DNA of 7,817 bases from the NCBI GenBank assembly GCA_046714215.1, contig JBKKBM010000158.1:1-7817 (forward strand), given 5' to 3'. Below, piece after piece: positions 1 through 5,793 of the stretch. Positions within the stretch are counted from its first letter, which is position 1. Every line of letters starts with the position of its first letter. The DNA is from DATLCI01 sp046714215. Lineage in GTDB: Bacteria; Acidobacteriota; Terriglobia; Terriglobales; Acidobacteriaceae. Below the pieces are notes generated by a model. It was not told where the DNA came from. It worked only from the letters and a program-made list of their open reading frames with translations, and did no database searches. A program made the translations under genes and the position numbers.

Positions 1-1
1 A

Positions 2-382
2 ATTGCCGAAGAGTACGGGCTTCCGCAAGAAGCTCTGGCGAAGATCCTGCAGCGCTTGGTGAAGTCGGGCTTGCTGACTTCCCAACATGGCACCAACGGC
101 GGCTACACGCTGGCGCGCGGTGCGGAAAAGATCAGCGCGCTGGAAGTGATCAAGGCGATTGATGGTCCGCTGTTCATCACCGCCTGCAATTCGCATCACG
201 GCGAGTGTGATCAGAGTAGCAAGTGTAATGTGAAAGAGCCGTTACAGAAGGTGAATCAAGGCATCCGCGAACTGCTGGCCAAGATCAGCATTGCGGACAT
301 GATGGACCCGCCCTCGCCGGCGGCTGAGGAAGCTGAATCAAAGCCGCGCGTCACGCACTCCAATCTGGTGACACTCGCATAG
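2..382 (+). CDS. iscR: IscR, Rrf2-family Fe-S cluster-sensing transcription regulator (5' truncated)
   Basis: This open frame runs in from the window edge. Its 126 visible codons align with E. coli IscR from about residue 31, so roughly 30 N-terminal residues are missing. Visible residues 1-35 are the recognition-helix and wing part of the Rrf2 winged helix, ending in the wing motif TNGGYTLAR (E. coli PGGGYLLGK). Three cysteines follow at visible residues 62, 69 and 75 (C-x6-C-x5-C), then a dimerisation helix and a Pro/Glu-rich tail. In E. coli, IscR binds a [2Fe-2S] cluster through three Cys and His107 and represses its own isc operon when clusters are plentiful. Here the first Cys aligns with Cys92, but the His107 position is Lys and the Glu43 position is Ala. 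An internal TTG at 56 could be mistaken for a start, but homology continues upstream of it. The position as first gene of a complete isc operon supports iscR over another Rrf2 regulator. The promoter and operator lie outside the window. Confidence 0.88.
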   Translation: MAEEYGLPQEALAKILQRLVKSGLLTSQHGTNGGYTLARGAEKISALEVIKAIDGPLFITACNSHHGECDQSSKCNVKEPLQKVNQGIRELLAKISIADMMDPPSPAAEEAESKPRVTHSNLVTLA

Positions 383-389
383 AGATCTG

Positions 390-400
390 AGGAGATAAGG
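390..400 (+). promoter_or_regulatory. Ribosome binding site region of iscS
   Basis: The 23-nt iscR-iscS gap holds AGGAG at 390-394 and a second purine run, AAGG, at 397-400, which is 5 nt before the ATG at 406. Either could serve as Shine-Dalgarno sequence, and together they fix the iscS start. The gap is too short for the long stem-loop that E. coli carries between iscR and iscS. Confidence 0.65.
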
Positions 401-405
401 ACTAC

Positions 406-1662
406 ATGAGCACGAATGCAAACCTGCCCGCGGGCGTGAAGTTGCCCATCTACCTGGATAACCACGCCACCACCCCGCTGGACCCGCGCGTCCTGGAAGC
501 GATGATGCCTTATTTCACCGGCAAGTTCGGCAATGCTGCCAGCCGCAATCACCAGTTCGGATGGGAAGCCGAAGCCGGTGTGGAGCAGGCGCGCGAACAG
601 ATCGCCAAACTCATTGGCGCCACCGCCAAGGAGATCATCTTCACCTCCGGCGCCACCGAGAGCAACAACCTCGCTATCAAGGGCGTGGCGGAGATGTACA
701 AGGAAAAGGGCAATCACATCATCACTTCAGTGACGGAGCACAAGGCGGTGCTCGACACCTGCAAGCGGTTGGAGAAGTACGGCTATCGCGTGACTTACCT
801 GCCCGTGAATGCCGACGGTCTCATCAATCTCGATGACCTGAAGCGCGCCATCGAGCCGAAGACCATCCTCGTCTCCGTCATGAGCGCAAACAATGAGATC
901 GGCGTGCTGCAACCGGTGGATGAGATCGGCGCTATCTGTAAAGAGAAAGGCGTCCTCTTCCACACGGACGCAGTACAAGCGGCGGGCAAGGTCCCGGTGG
1001 ATGTGAACAAGTCCAACATCTCCCTGCTTTCGCTCACGGCGCATAAGATGTACGGGCCCAAGGGCGTGGGCGCGCTGTATGTGCGCCGCAAGAACCCGCG
1101 CGTGCAACTCTCCGCCATCATCGACGGCGGTGGCCACGAGCGCGGCATGCGCTCTGGCACGTTGAACGTCGCCGGCATCGTCGGCTTTGGCAAAGCGGCG
1201 GAGATCGCTCTGGCGGAGATGCCGGAAGAGAGCAAGCGCCTCGCCGCTCTGCGCGACCGTCTGCAAGAAGCTCTGCTCAAAGACCTGGACGAAGTCCACG
1301 TCAATGGCACCATGGAGCCGGGCAAGCACCTGCCGGGCAATCTCAACATCAGCTTCGTGTACGTCGAAGGTGAATCGCTGCTGATGGGCATCAACGATAT
1401 CGCCGTTTCCAGCGGCTCGGCCTGTACGTCGGCCACGCTGGAACCTTCCTACGTGCTCAAGGCGCTGGGACTGGGCGACGATGTAGCGCACAGCTCCATC
1501 CGCTTCGGCATCGGCCGTTTCAATAATCAGGCGGAGATCGATTACGTGGCCGACAAGATGGTCACCACCGTCAAGAAGCTGCGCGAACTTTCACCGCTGT
1601 ATGAGATGGTCAAGGAAGGCATCGACCTTTCGAAGATCGAATGGCAGGCCGAAAGCCACTAA
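406..1662 (+). CDS. iscS: Cysteine desulfurase IscS
   Basis: This PLP-dependent class V aminotransferase-fold enzyme converts L-cysteine to L-alanine. It keeps the sulfur as a persulfide and passes it to IscU and other acceptors in the cytoplasm. At 418 aa it is close to E. coli IscS (404 aa), with about 8 extra residues at the N-terminus. The N-terminal motif YLDNHATTPLDPRV is at about 16-29. The substrate and cofactor-stacking His is at 112 (TEHKAV), ANNEIG at 161-166 and HTDAVQ at 186-191. The Schiff-base lysine is Lys214 in TAHKMYGPKG, and RSGTLN is at 249-254. The persulfide cysteine is Cys340 in the loop SSGSACTSATLEPSYV, the long loop of group I (IscS/NifS-type) enzymes and unlike SufS. 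The C-terminus EGIDLSKIEW closely matches the E. coli segment EGVDLNSIEW, near the IscU-binding end. The gene follows iscR by 23 nt and precedes iscU, which supports the housekeeping ISC assignment over nifS. Confidence 0.97.
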   Translation: MSTNANLPAGVKLPIYLDNHATTPLDPRVLEAMMPYFTGKFGNAASRNHQFGWEAEAGVEQAREQIAKLIGATAKEIIFTSGATESNNLAIKGVAEMYKEKGNHIITSVTEHKAVLDTCKRLEKYGYRVTYLPVNADGLINLDDLKRAIEPKTILVSVMSANNEIGVLQPVDEIGAICKEKGVLFHTDAVQAAGKVPVDVNKSNISLLSLTAHKMYGPKGVGALYVRRKNPRVQLSAIIDGGGHERGMRSGTLNVAGIVGFGKAAEIALAEMPEESKRLAALRDRLQEALLKDLDEVHVNGTMEPGKHLPGNLNISFVYVEGESLLMGINDIAVSSGSACTSATLEPSYVLKALGLGDDVAHSSIRFGIGRFNNQAEIDYVADKMVTTVKKLRELSPLYEMVKEGIDLSKIEWQAESH

Positions 1663-1666
1663 ACCG

Positions 1667-1692
1667 AAGAGTTTAAGAATTTAAGAGTTTCA
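1667..1692 (+). repeat. AT-rich 8-nt imperfect tandem repeat in the iscS-iscU gap
   Basis: Three consecutive 8-nt units fill 1669-1692: gagtttaa, gaatttaa and gagtttca. The octamer aagagttt also recurs exactly at 1667-1674 and 1683-1690. The block is strikingly AT-rich for this GC-rich window and is followed by caaaaaacaggag, which carries the iscU Shine-Dalgarno sequence. It does not resemble an IscR binding site that I know. An unstructured AU-rich leader, an mRNA processing point or a chance simple repeat are all possible. Confidence 0.6.
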
Positions 1693-1709
1693 AAAAACAG
1701 GAGAACACA

Positions 1710-2129
1710 ATGGCATATAGCGACAAGGTACTCGACCACTACACCAATCCGCGCAACGTAGGCACGCTGGACAAGAGCAGCGCTGAAGTCGGCACTGGCT
1801 TGGTCGGCGCGCCGGAGTGCGGCGATGTCATGCGCCTGCAGATCAAGGTGAATCCGGATACGCAGGTCATCGAAGACGCCAAGTTTAAGACCTTTGGCTG
1901 CGGCTCCGCCATCGCCTCGTCTTCGCTCGCCACCGAGTGGATCAAGGGCAAGAACGTGGAAGAGGCCCTGGCCATCAAGAACACGGACATCGTGAAGGAA
2001 CTGGCGTTGCCTCCGGTGAAGATCCACTGCTCGGTGCTGGCGGAAGACGCGATCCGCGCCGCCATCGGTGACTGGAAAAAGAAGCAAGGCGTCGGTTCGC
2101 CGGCGGCTGTGGAAGCGTCGAAGGCCTAA
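1710..2129 (+). CDS. iscU: Fe-S cluster assembly scaffold protein IscU
   Basis: IscU accepts sulfur from IscS and builds a [2Fe-2S] cluster, which is handed on with the help of HscA and HscB. The 139-aa protein opens with MAYSDKVLDHYTNPRNVG, typical of bacterial IscU. The three cluster ligands are visible as Cys37 (GAPECGDV), Cys64 (FGCGSAIASSS) and Cys107 (IHCSVLAEDAI). Asp39 and His106, the other conserved active-site residues, are also present. The HscA recognition motif LPPVK is intact at 100-104, which agrees with the hscBA genes downstream. A short Ala/Lys-rich tail, about 10 residues beyond E. coli IscU, ends the protein. AGGAG at 1699-1703 lies 6 nt before the ATG, giving a clear start. 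The gene sits 47 nt after iscS, and its stop codon overlaps the ribosome binding region of iscA, so the genes are probably co-translated. Confidence 0.97.
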   Translation: MAYSDKVLDHYTNPRNVGTLDKSSAEVGTGLVGAPECGDVMRLQIKVNPDTQVIEDAKFKTFGCGSAIASSSLATEWIKGKNVEEALAIKNTDIVKELALPPVKIHCSVLAEDAIRAAIGDWKKKQGVGSPAAVEASKA

Positions 2130-2142
2130 GGGACCACGTTAC

Positions 2143-2532
2143 ATGGCCGTCACGCTCGACAGTCCGGTGCTGAACCCCCTGAATGCCGCGGAGAACACCA
2201 AAGGCATTCAGGTGACGGAGCGCGCCTTGAAGAAGGTGCGCGTCGCCATGGCCAAGGAGAATGTTTCTCCCGCAGAGGGCGGACTGCGCCTGGGCGTGCA
2301 GGGCGGTGGATGCTCCGGCTTGAGTTACAACATCCGCTTCGATTCCAAGCCGCGCGAGCGTGACCGCGTCTATGAGTTCGAAGGCGTTAAGCTGTTCGTC
2401 GATCCCAAATCCTTCATCTATCTGCACGGCATGATCCTGGACTATGAAGAGACACTGATGAAGCAAGGCTTCAACTTCGTGAATCCGAATTCAAGCAAGA
2501 GCTGCGGCTGCGGCTCCTCGTTCTCGGCGTAG
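2143..2532 (+). CDS. iscA: A-type Fe-S carrier protein IscA
   Basis: A-type carriers of the HesB/IscA/ErpA family accept clusters from the IscU machinery and deliver them, especially as [4Fe-4S], to target apoproteins. The predicted protein has 129 aa. The three conserved cysteines are Cys57 in QGGGCSGLSY and Cys121/Cys123 in the C-terminal SCGCGSSFS, matching E. coli Cys35, Cys99 and Cys101. The intervening FVDPKSFIYLHGMILDYEE block is also family-typical. About 20 N-terminal residues precede the domain. I chose the ATG at 2143 because AAGGGA at 2128-2133, overlapping the iscU stop codon, lies 9 nt upstream. The frame stays open back to a GTG at 2068, but that would add a basic, non-homologous stretch inside iscU. 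Sequence alone hardly separates IscA from ErpA. The place between iscU and hscB favours iscA. Confidence 0.93.
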   Translation: MAVTLDSPVLNPLNAAENTKGIQVTERALKKVRVAMAKENVSPAEGGLRLGVQGGGCSGLSYNIRFDSKPRERDRVYEFEGVKLFVDPKSFIYLHGMILDYEETLMKQGFNFVNPNSSKSCGCGSSFSA

Positions 2533-2548
2533 AGTCGGCAAGGATTTT

Positions 2549-2562
2549 GGGGCTTTAGCCCC
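2549..2562. repeat. Short GC palindrome after iscA
   Basis: GGGGC (2549-2553) and GCCCC (2558-2562) form a perfect 5-bp stem around the tetraloop TTTA, 16 nt after the iscA stop codon. No T-tract follows (the next bases are tgaggtaatg), so it is not a convincing intrinsic terminator. It is the first of two palindromes in the iscA-hscB gap. Its core is like the GGGGCTAAAGCCCC-type palindromes that I remember as dispersed repeats in acidobacterial genomes, but that resemblance is unverified. Confidence 0.6.
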
Positions 2563-2590
2563 TGAGGTAATGCACCAAGTAGGATTCGGG

Positions 2591-2644
2591 AAATTCTTCA
2601 CCACGGACGCCTGCTTTGTTAAGCGCCGTGGTGAATCTGCATTT
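2591..2644. repeat. Long inverted repeat abutting the hscB start codon
   Basis: TTCACCACGG (2597-2606) is exactly complementary to CCGTGGTGAA (2626-2635). After a single bulged A2607 the stem continues with CGC (2608-2610) against GCG (2623-2625), closing on a 12-nt loop (2611-2622). Outside the core, AAAT (2591-2594) can pair with ATTT (2641-2644) across a small internal loop. The hairpin therefore ends directly against the ATG at 2645. Its right arm contains GGTGA, the only purine-rich run at a sensible distance for a Shine-Dalgarno sequence. It may be a REP-like repeat, a translational control hairpin for hscB, or an mRNA-stabilising structure within the operon. Confidence 0.75.
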
Positions 2645-3298
2645 ATGGCGACTGAAACCCACAATCCGGAGACGGCCACCACGGACTATTTCTCCGTTTT
2701 TGATCTCACGCGCAAGCTGAACCTCGATGAGGCCGCGCTGCAGCGCGACTTCTATCGCCTGAGCCGGGACTTTCATCCCGACAAGTTCGCCCGCGCCTCC
2801 GCCGAAGACCAGCAGCGCGCCATGGAAAGAAGTTCGCAGCTAAACGACGCCTATCGCACGTTAAAAGACCCCATCACACGCACGCAATACCTGCTGCAGT
2901 TGGAGGGGGTGAAGCTGGAAGAGCAGTCGAGCGCGGCCACGCAGGCCGCACGCGCCAGCGGCACGGAAAAGCAGCAAGTGGTCCCGCCGGAGCTGCTGGA
3001 GGAAGTCTTCGAGCTGAACATGCAGCTTCAGGAATTGCGTGTGCACAAGGAAATGGGCAAATCCGACTCCAGCATCGAGCGCGACCTGAGCGCCGCGAAA
3101 GAAAAGTTTGAGGCCAGCCTCAATGCCCTGACGCTGGAGTTGCAGAGCATATGGAACCACTGGGACGCGGTCATCAGCAATGTACAAGCGTCCCCGGAGC
3201 AGCGCATCGCCATCCGCGACAAGATGGTCGCGCTACTGAATAAGCGGTCGTACATCCGCAACCTGGTGAGAGACGTGAATGCCGCATTGGAGAGCTAG
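2645..3298 (+). CDS. hscB: Co-chaperone HscB (Hsc20), J-domain protein of Fe-S cluster transfer
   Basis: HscB binds cluster-loaded IscU and stimulates the ATPase of HscA. The predicted protein has 217 aa, against about 171 in E. coli. The N-terminal J domain begins at DYFSVFDLTRKLNLD (14-28, compare E. coli DYFTLFGL) and carries the essential HPD triad at 44-46 within RDFHPDKFA. It ends near LKDPITRTQYLLQLEGV (73-89). A polar linker of about 25 residues (SSAATQAARASGTEKQQVV) follows; E. coli has a shorter connection there. The C-terminal helical domain (about 115-215) starts with PPELLEEVFELNMQLQELR, the counterpart of the IscU-binding bundle. I chose ATG 2645 because it puts about 13 residues before the conserved DYF. 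The in-frame ATG 2570 would add 25 residues encoded by the palindrome. No strong Shine-Dalgarno precedes either start. hscA follows after 9 nt. Confidence 0.9.
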   Translation: MATETHNPETATTDYFSVFDLTRKLNLDEAALQRDFYRLSRDFHPDKFARASAEDQQRAMERSSQLNDAYRTLKDPITRTQYLLQLEGVKLEEQSSAATQAARASGTEKQQVVPPELLEEVFELNMQLQELRVHKEMGKSDSSIERDLSAAKEKFEASLNALTLELQSIWNHWDAVISNVQASPEQRIAIRDKMVALLNKRSYIRNLVRDVNAALES

Positions 3299-3307
3299 AC
3301 AACTGTA

Positions 3308-5278
3308 ATGGGATCTTCCGGACTACAGATCGAATCGAATAAGATCGCTGACCGCATCGTCGGCATCGACCTTGGCACCACCAACTCGCTGGTCGCCTTC
3401 ATGCAGGGCGAGGAGCCGGTGGTGATTCCGGGCGAGGACGGCTCCGGCCTGGTGCCGTCAGTGGTGGCTGTCCCGGTGGCGGGCGAGCCCATCGTCGGCA
3501 ATGGGGCGCGCAAGGTCCTGATCGAAGATCCCGAGCGCGCCATTTATTCCGTCAAGCGACTCATGGGGCGCAGCGCCGCTGACGTCCAGGACGAACTGAA
3601 GTTCTTTCCCTTCCGCCTCGCCGCCGAACAATCCGGCGTGTTGAAGATCAAGCTGGGCGATAAGACCTTCACGCCGCCGGAAGTCTCCGCGATGGTGCTG
3701 CGCCAGCTCAAGCGCAACGCGGAGCGTTATTTCGGCGCGCTTGTAAGCAAGGCCGTGATCACCGTGCCCGCATATTTCAACGACGCGCAACGCCAAGCCA
3801 CGAAAGACGCTGGCCGCATCGCCGGGCTCGACGTGCTGCGCCTGGTCAATGAGCCCACGGCGGCGGCGCTCGCCTATGGCCTCGACAAAAAGAAGGCGGG
3901 CATCGTGGCCGTGTATGACTTCGGCGGCGGCACCTTTGATGTATCTATCCTGAAGTTGCACGAAGGCATCTTTGAGGTCATCGCCACCAATGGCGACACC
4001 CACCTCGGCGGCGACGATATCGACAACCTGCTCATCACCATCGCCCTCGACGACATCGCCGGCGACATGAAGCTTGATTTACGGGATAACGCACTGCGTA
4101 AGAACGGCGAAGCCGTGCAAGCCATCCGCAAGGCAGTGATTGACGCAAAGATTGCGCTGTCATCGAACGAGTCAACGACCATCGAAGTCGACCTCCCCAA
4201 TGGGCAGAAATATCAACGCCAGGTCACACGCGCGCAGTTCGAGCAGCTCATCGCGCCAGTGATCCAGCGCACCGTGATTCCGTGCAAGCAGGCGTTGAAG
4301 GACGCCGGCCTTAAGCCCGAGCAGGTCGACGAGGTCGTGCTGGTCGGCGGATCCACGCGTATTCCCCGCGTCCGCGCCCTGGTGAAAGATCTCTTCCACC
4401 GCGAGCCGCATACCGAATTGAATCCCGACGAAGTCGTGGCGCTCGGCGCCGCGGTGCAGGCTGACATTCTCTCCGGCGGCTCCAAGGCCACGCAGAACAT
4501 GCTGCTGCTCGACGTCACGCCGCTCTCGCTCGGCATCGAGTCGCTGGGCGGCACGGTGGCGAAGATCATTCAGCGCAACTCCACCATTCCCGCCTCGGCC
4601 ACGGAGCATTTCACCACCGGCGTCGAAGGTCAGACGAACGTCGCCATTCACGTGGTCCAGGGCGAGCGCGAACTCGCGAAAGACTGCCGCTCGCTGGCGC
4701 GCTTCGACCTCAAAAGTATTCCGCCGATGCAAGCCGGACTGCCGCGCATCGAGGTACGCTTCCTCATCGACGCCAACGGCATCCTCCAGGTCACGGCGCG
4801 CGAACAGCGCAGCGGTCGCGAAGCGGAGATCGAGGTCAAGCCCACGTACGGCCTCACCGACGAGCAAGTGGAGACGATGATCCTTGATTCGTTCGATCAC
4901 GCGGAAGAAGATTTCCGCCAACGCCAGGTAGTGGAGGCGCGCATCGAGGCGGAGACCATTATCAACGCGCTCGAAAAAGGAAAGAAGAATGCCGCGTGGA
5001 GCAGACTCTCCGCCGACGAGAAGAAGCATATCGACAAGCTGGAGATCGACCTCGAGCGGGTAAAGTGCAAAGAGGATTACACAGCGATCCAGGCGGCGAC
5101 CGAAGAATTGAATAAAGCAACTACGCGGCTGGCGGAGCTGATGATGGAATCAGCCGTCTCCACTGCGCTGCAGGGCAAGACGATGAGTTCCGCGGCGGAC
5201 GATTTGGGCGAAGGCCCTACGGCGCCGCATCCCTTCGCGCCCGCTGAAGTCGTTTCTACCAGAGATTCTAAGGACTAA
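3308..5278 (+). CDS. hscA: Hsp70-family chaperone HscA (Hsc66)
   Basis: HscA is the specialised Hsp70 that, with HscB, binds the LPPVK motif of IscU and uses ATP to release the cluster to acceptors. The protein has 656 aa, against 616 in E. coli. The nucleotide-binding domain shows IDLGTTNS (20-27), NEPTAAALAYG (181-191), VYDFGGGTFD (202-211) and VLVGGSTRIPRV (344-355). The interdomain linker region LLLDVTPLSLGIES is at 399-412. The substrate-binding domain contains GERELAKDCRSLARFDL (452-468) and VKPTYGLTD (510-518), which match HscA closely and differ from DnaK, so this is not a second DnaK. An alpha-helical lid follows to about 625. The last 30 or so residues, an Asp/Pro/Ala-rich tail with HPFAPAEV, extend past the end of E. 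coli HscA. The start lies 9 nt after hscB. GGAG at 3289-3292 is rather distant, so coupling to hscB translation is likely. Confidence 0.96.
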   Translation: MGSSGLQIESNKIADRIVGIDLGTTNSLVAFMQGEEPVVIPGEDGSGLVPSVVAVPVAGEPIVGNGARKVLIEDPERAIYSVKRLMGRSAADVQDELKFFPFRLAAEQSGVLKIKLGDKTFTPPEVSAMVLRQLKRNAERYFGALVSKAVITVPAYFNDAQRQATKDAGRIAGLDVLRLVNEPTAAALAYGLDKKKAGIVAVYDFGGGTFDVSILKLHEGIFEVIATNGDTHLGGDDIDNLLITIALDDIAGDMKLDLRDNALRKNGEAVQAIRKAVIDAKIALSSNESTTIEVDLPNGQKYQRQVTRAQFEQLIAPVIQRTVIPCKQALKDAGLKPEQVDEVVLVGGSTRIPRVRALVKDLFHREPHTELNPDEVVALGAAVQADILSGGSKATQNMLLLDVTPLSLGIESLGGTVAKIIQRNSTIPASATEHFTTGVEGQTNVAIHVVQGERELAKDCRSLARFDLKSIPPMQAGLPRIEVRFLIDANGILQVTAREQRSGREAEIEVKPTYGLTDEQVETMILDSFDHAEEDFRQRQVVEARIEAETIINALEKGKKNAAWSRLSADEKKHIDKLEIDLERVKCKEDYTAIQAATEELNKATTRLAELMMESAVSTALQGKTMSSAADDLGEGPTAPHPFAPAEVVSTRDSKD

Positions 5279-5283
5279 TACCT

Positions 5284-5730
5284 ATGAGCGAAACCATGAC
5301 AGAAAAGACAGTCAAGATGATGGATCCGGCGCATCCGGAAAAACTCGAGCCGCTCGCCGACAACATGGTGCGCGTCATCTTCCTGCCCGAAGGCAAGGTG
5401 ATGGAGTACGAGCACGGCAAGTTGCCGTACAAGCATCATGGACGGCCAGCGTCGCTGCTCGACGTGGCGGAAAACTTTGACGTATTCCTCGACCACGCGT
5501 GCGGCGGCAATTGCGCCTGCACCACCTGCCACGTGGTGGTGAAGCAGGGCGCGGAGCTGCTCAATCCCATGGACGACGACGAAGGCGACCGGCTCGACAT
5601 GGCCGCCGACCTGCAACTCGCCTCGCGGCTGGGCTGCCAGGCGGTAGTGGAGAAGCCCGGCACGGTAGTGGTCGAGATCCCGTCGTGGAATCGCAACTAC
5701 GTGTCTGAGGGTGGAAGCAGCACACTGTAG
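5284..5730 (+). CDS. fdx: [2Fe-2S] ferredoxin of the ISC system (Fdx, adrenodoxin type)
   Basis: Fdx donates electrons for cluster assembly on IscU and contacts IscS. The 148-aa protein contains HACGGNCACTTCHVV (71-85). The cluster ligands are Cys73, Cys79, Cys82 and Cys118 (C-x5-C-x2-C-x35-C), the same spacing as E. coli Fdx. Cys77 is the non-ligand cysteine that E. coli also has as Cys46. The acidic helix MDDDEGDRLDMA (96-107) is the partner-binding region of this family, and SRLGCQA and VVVEIPSWNRNY close the fold. It is longer than the 111-aa E. coli protein: about 27 residues precede the first strand (VRVIFLPEG), and an extra YEHGKLPYKHHGRPAS segment (42-57) lies before the cluster loop. 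AAGGA at 5270-5274, inside the end of hscA, lies 9 nt before the ATG and supports this start. The hscA stop is 5 nt upstream. Confidence 0.93.
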   Translation: MSETMTEKTVKMMDPAHPEKLEPLADNMVRVIFLPEGKVMEYEHGKLPYKHHGRPASLLDVAENFDVFLDHACGGNCACTTCHVVVKQGAELLNPMDDDEGDRLDMAADLQLASRLGCQAVVEKPGTVVVEIPSWNRNYVSEGGSSTL

Positions 5731-5742
5731 CGCGACGGCATC

Positions 5743-5771
5743 AATCGGCAATCACCGACAAATCGGCGATC
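5743..5771 (+). repeat. 11-nt near-identical direct repeat in the fdx-iscX gap
   Basis: AATCGGCAATC (5743-5753) recurs with one change as AATCGGCGATC (5761-5771), 18 nt apart start to start. The 63-nt gap otherwise holds only the iscX ribosome binding site, GGAGG at 5784-5788. The repeat could be a protein site or simple duplication. I see no promoter that I would defend. Confidence 0.45.
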
Positions 5772-5793
5772 GTCGAACCCCAGGGAGGCTCCA

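Noticed and set aside
56..382. Complete small regulator starting at TTG 56
   Set aside because: Rrf2 winged-helix homology continues upstream of 56 to the window edge, so the gene is truncated by the window and does not start here.
727..1491. 254-codon open frame on the - strand inside iscS
   Set aside because: It is antisense to an unmistakable iscS, has no recognisable domain, and is the kind of long shadow frame expected in GC-rich coding DNA.
2068..2142. GTG at 2068 as an upstream start of iscA
   Set aside because: It would overlap iscU by about 60 nt and add a basic, non-homologous peptide. ATG 2143 has a properly spaced ribosome binding site.
2549..2570. Intrinsic terminator after iscA
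   Set aside because: The stem is only 5 bp and no T-tract follows. A terminator here would also cut off hscBA-fdx-iscX, which are needed with IscU.
2570..2644. ATG at 2570 as the start of hscB
   Set aside because: The extra 25 residues would be encoded by the palindromic element and do not look like HscB. GAGG lies only 2 nt from this ATG. I kept ATG 2645, though neither start has an ideal ribosome binding site.
4172..5029. 285-codon open frame on the - strand inside hscA (also 3458-4003)
   Set aside because: Both lie wholly antisense to conserved HscA domains and have His/Arg/Leu-rich, low-information translations without motifs. I regard them as shadows.
5275..5751. 158-codon open frame on the - strand covering fdx
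   Set aside because: The fdx frame has conserved cluster ligands and a ribosome binding site. The antisense translation shows no family features.
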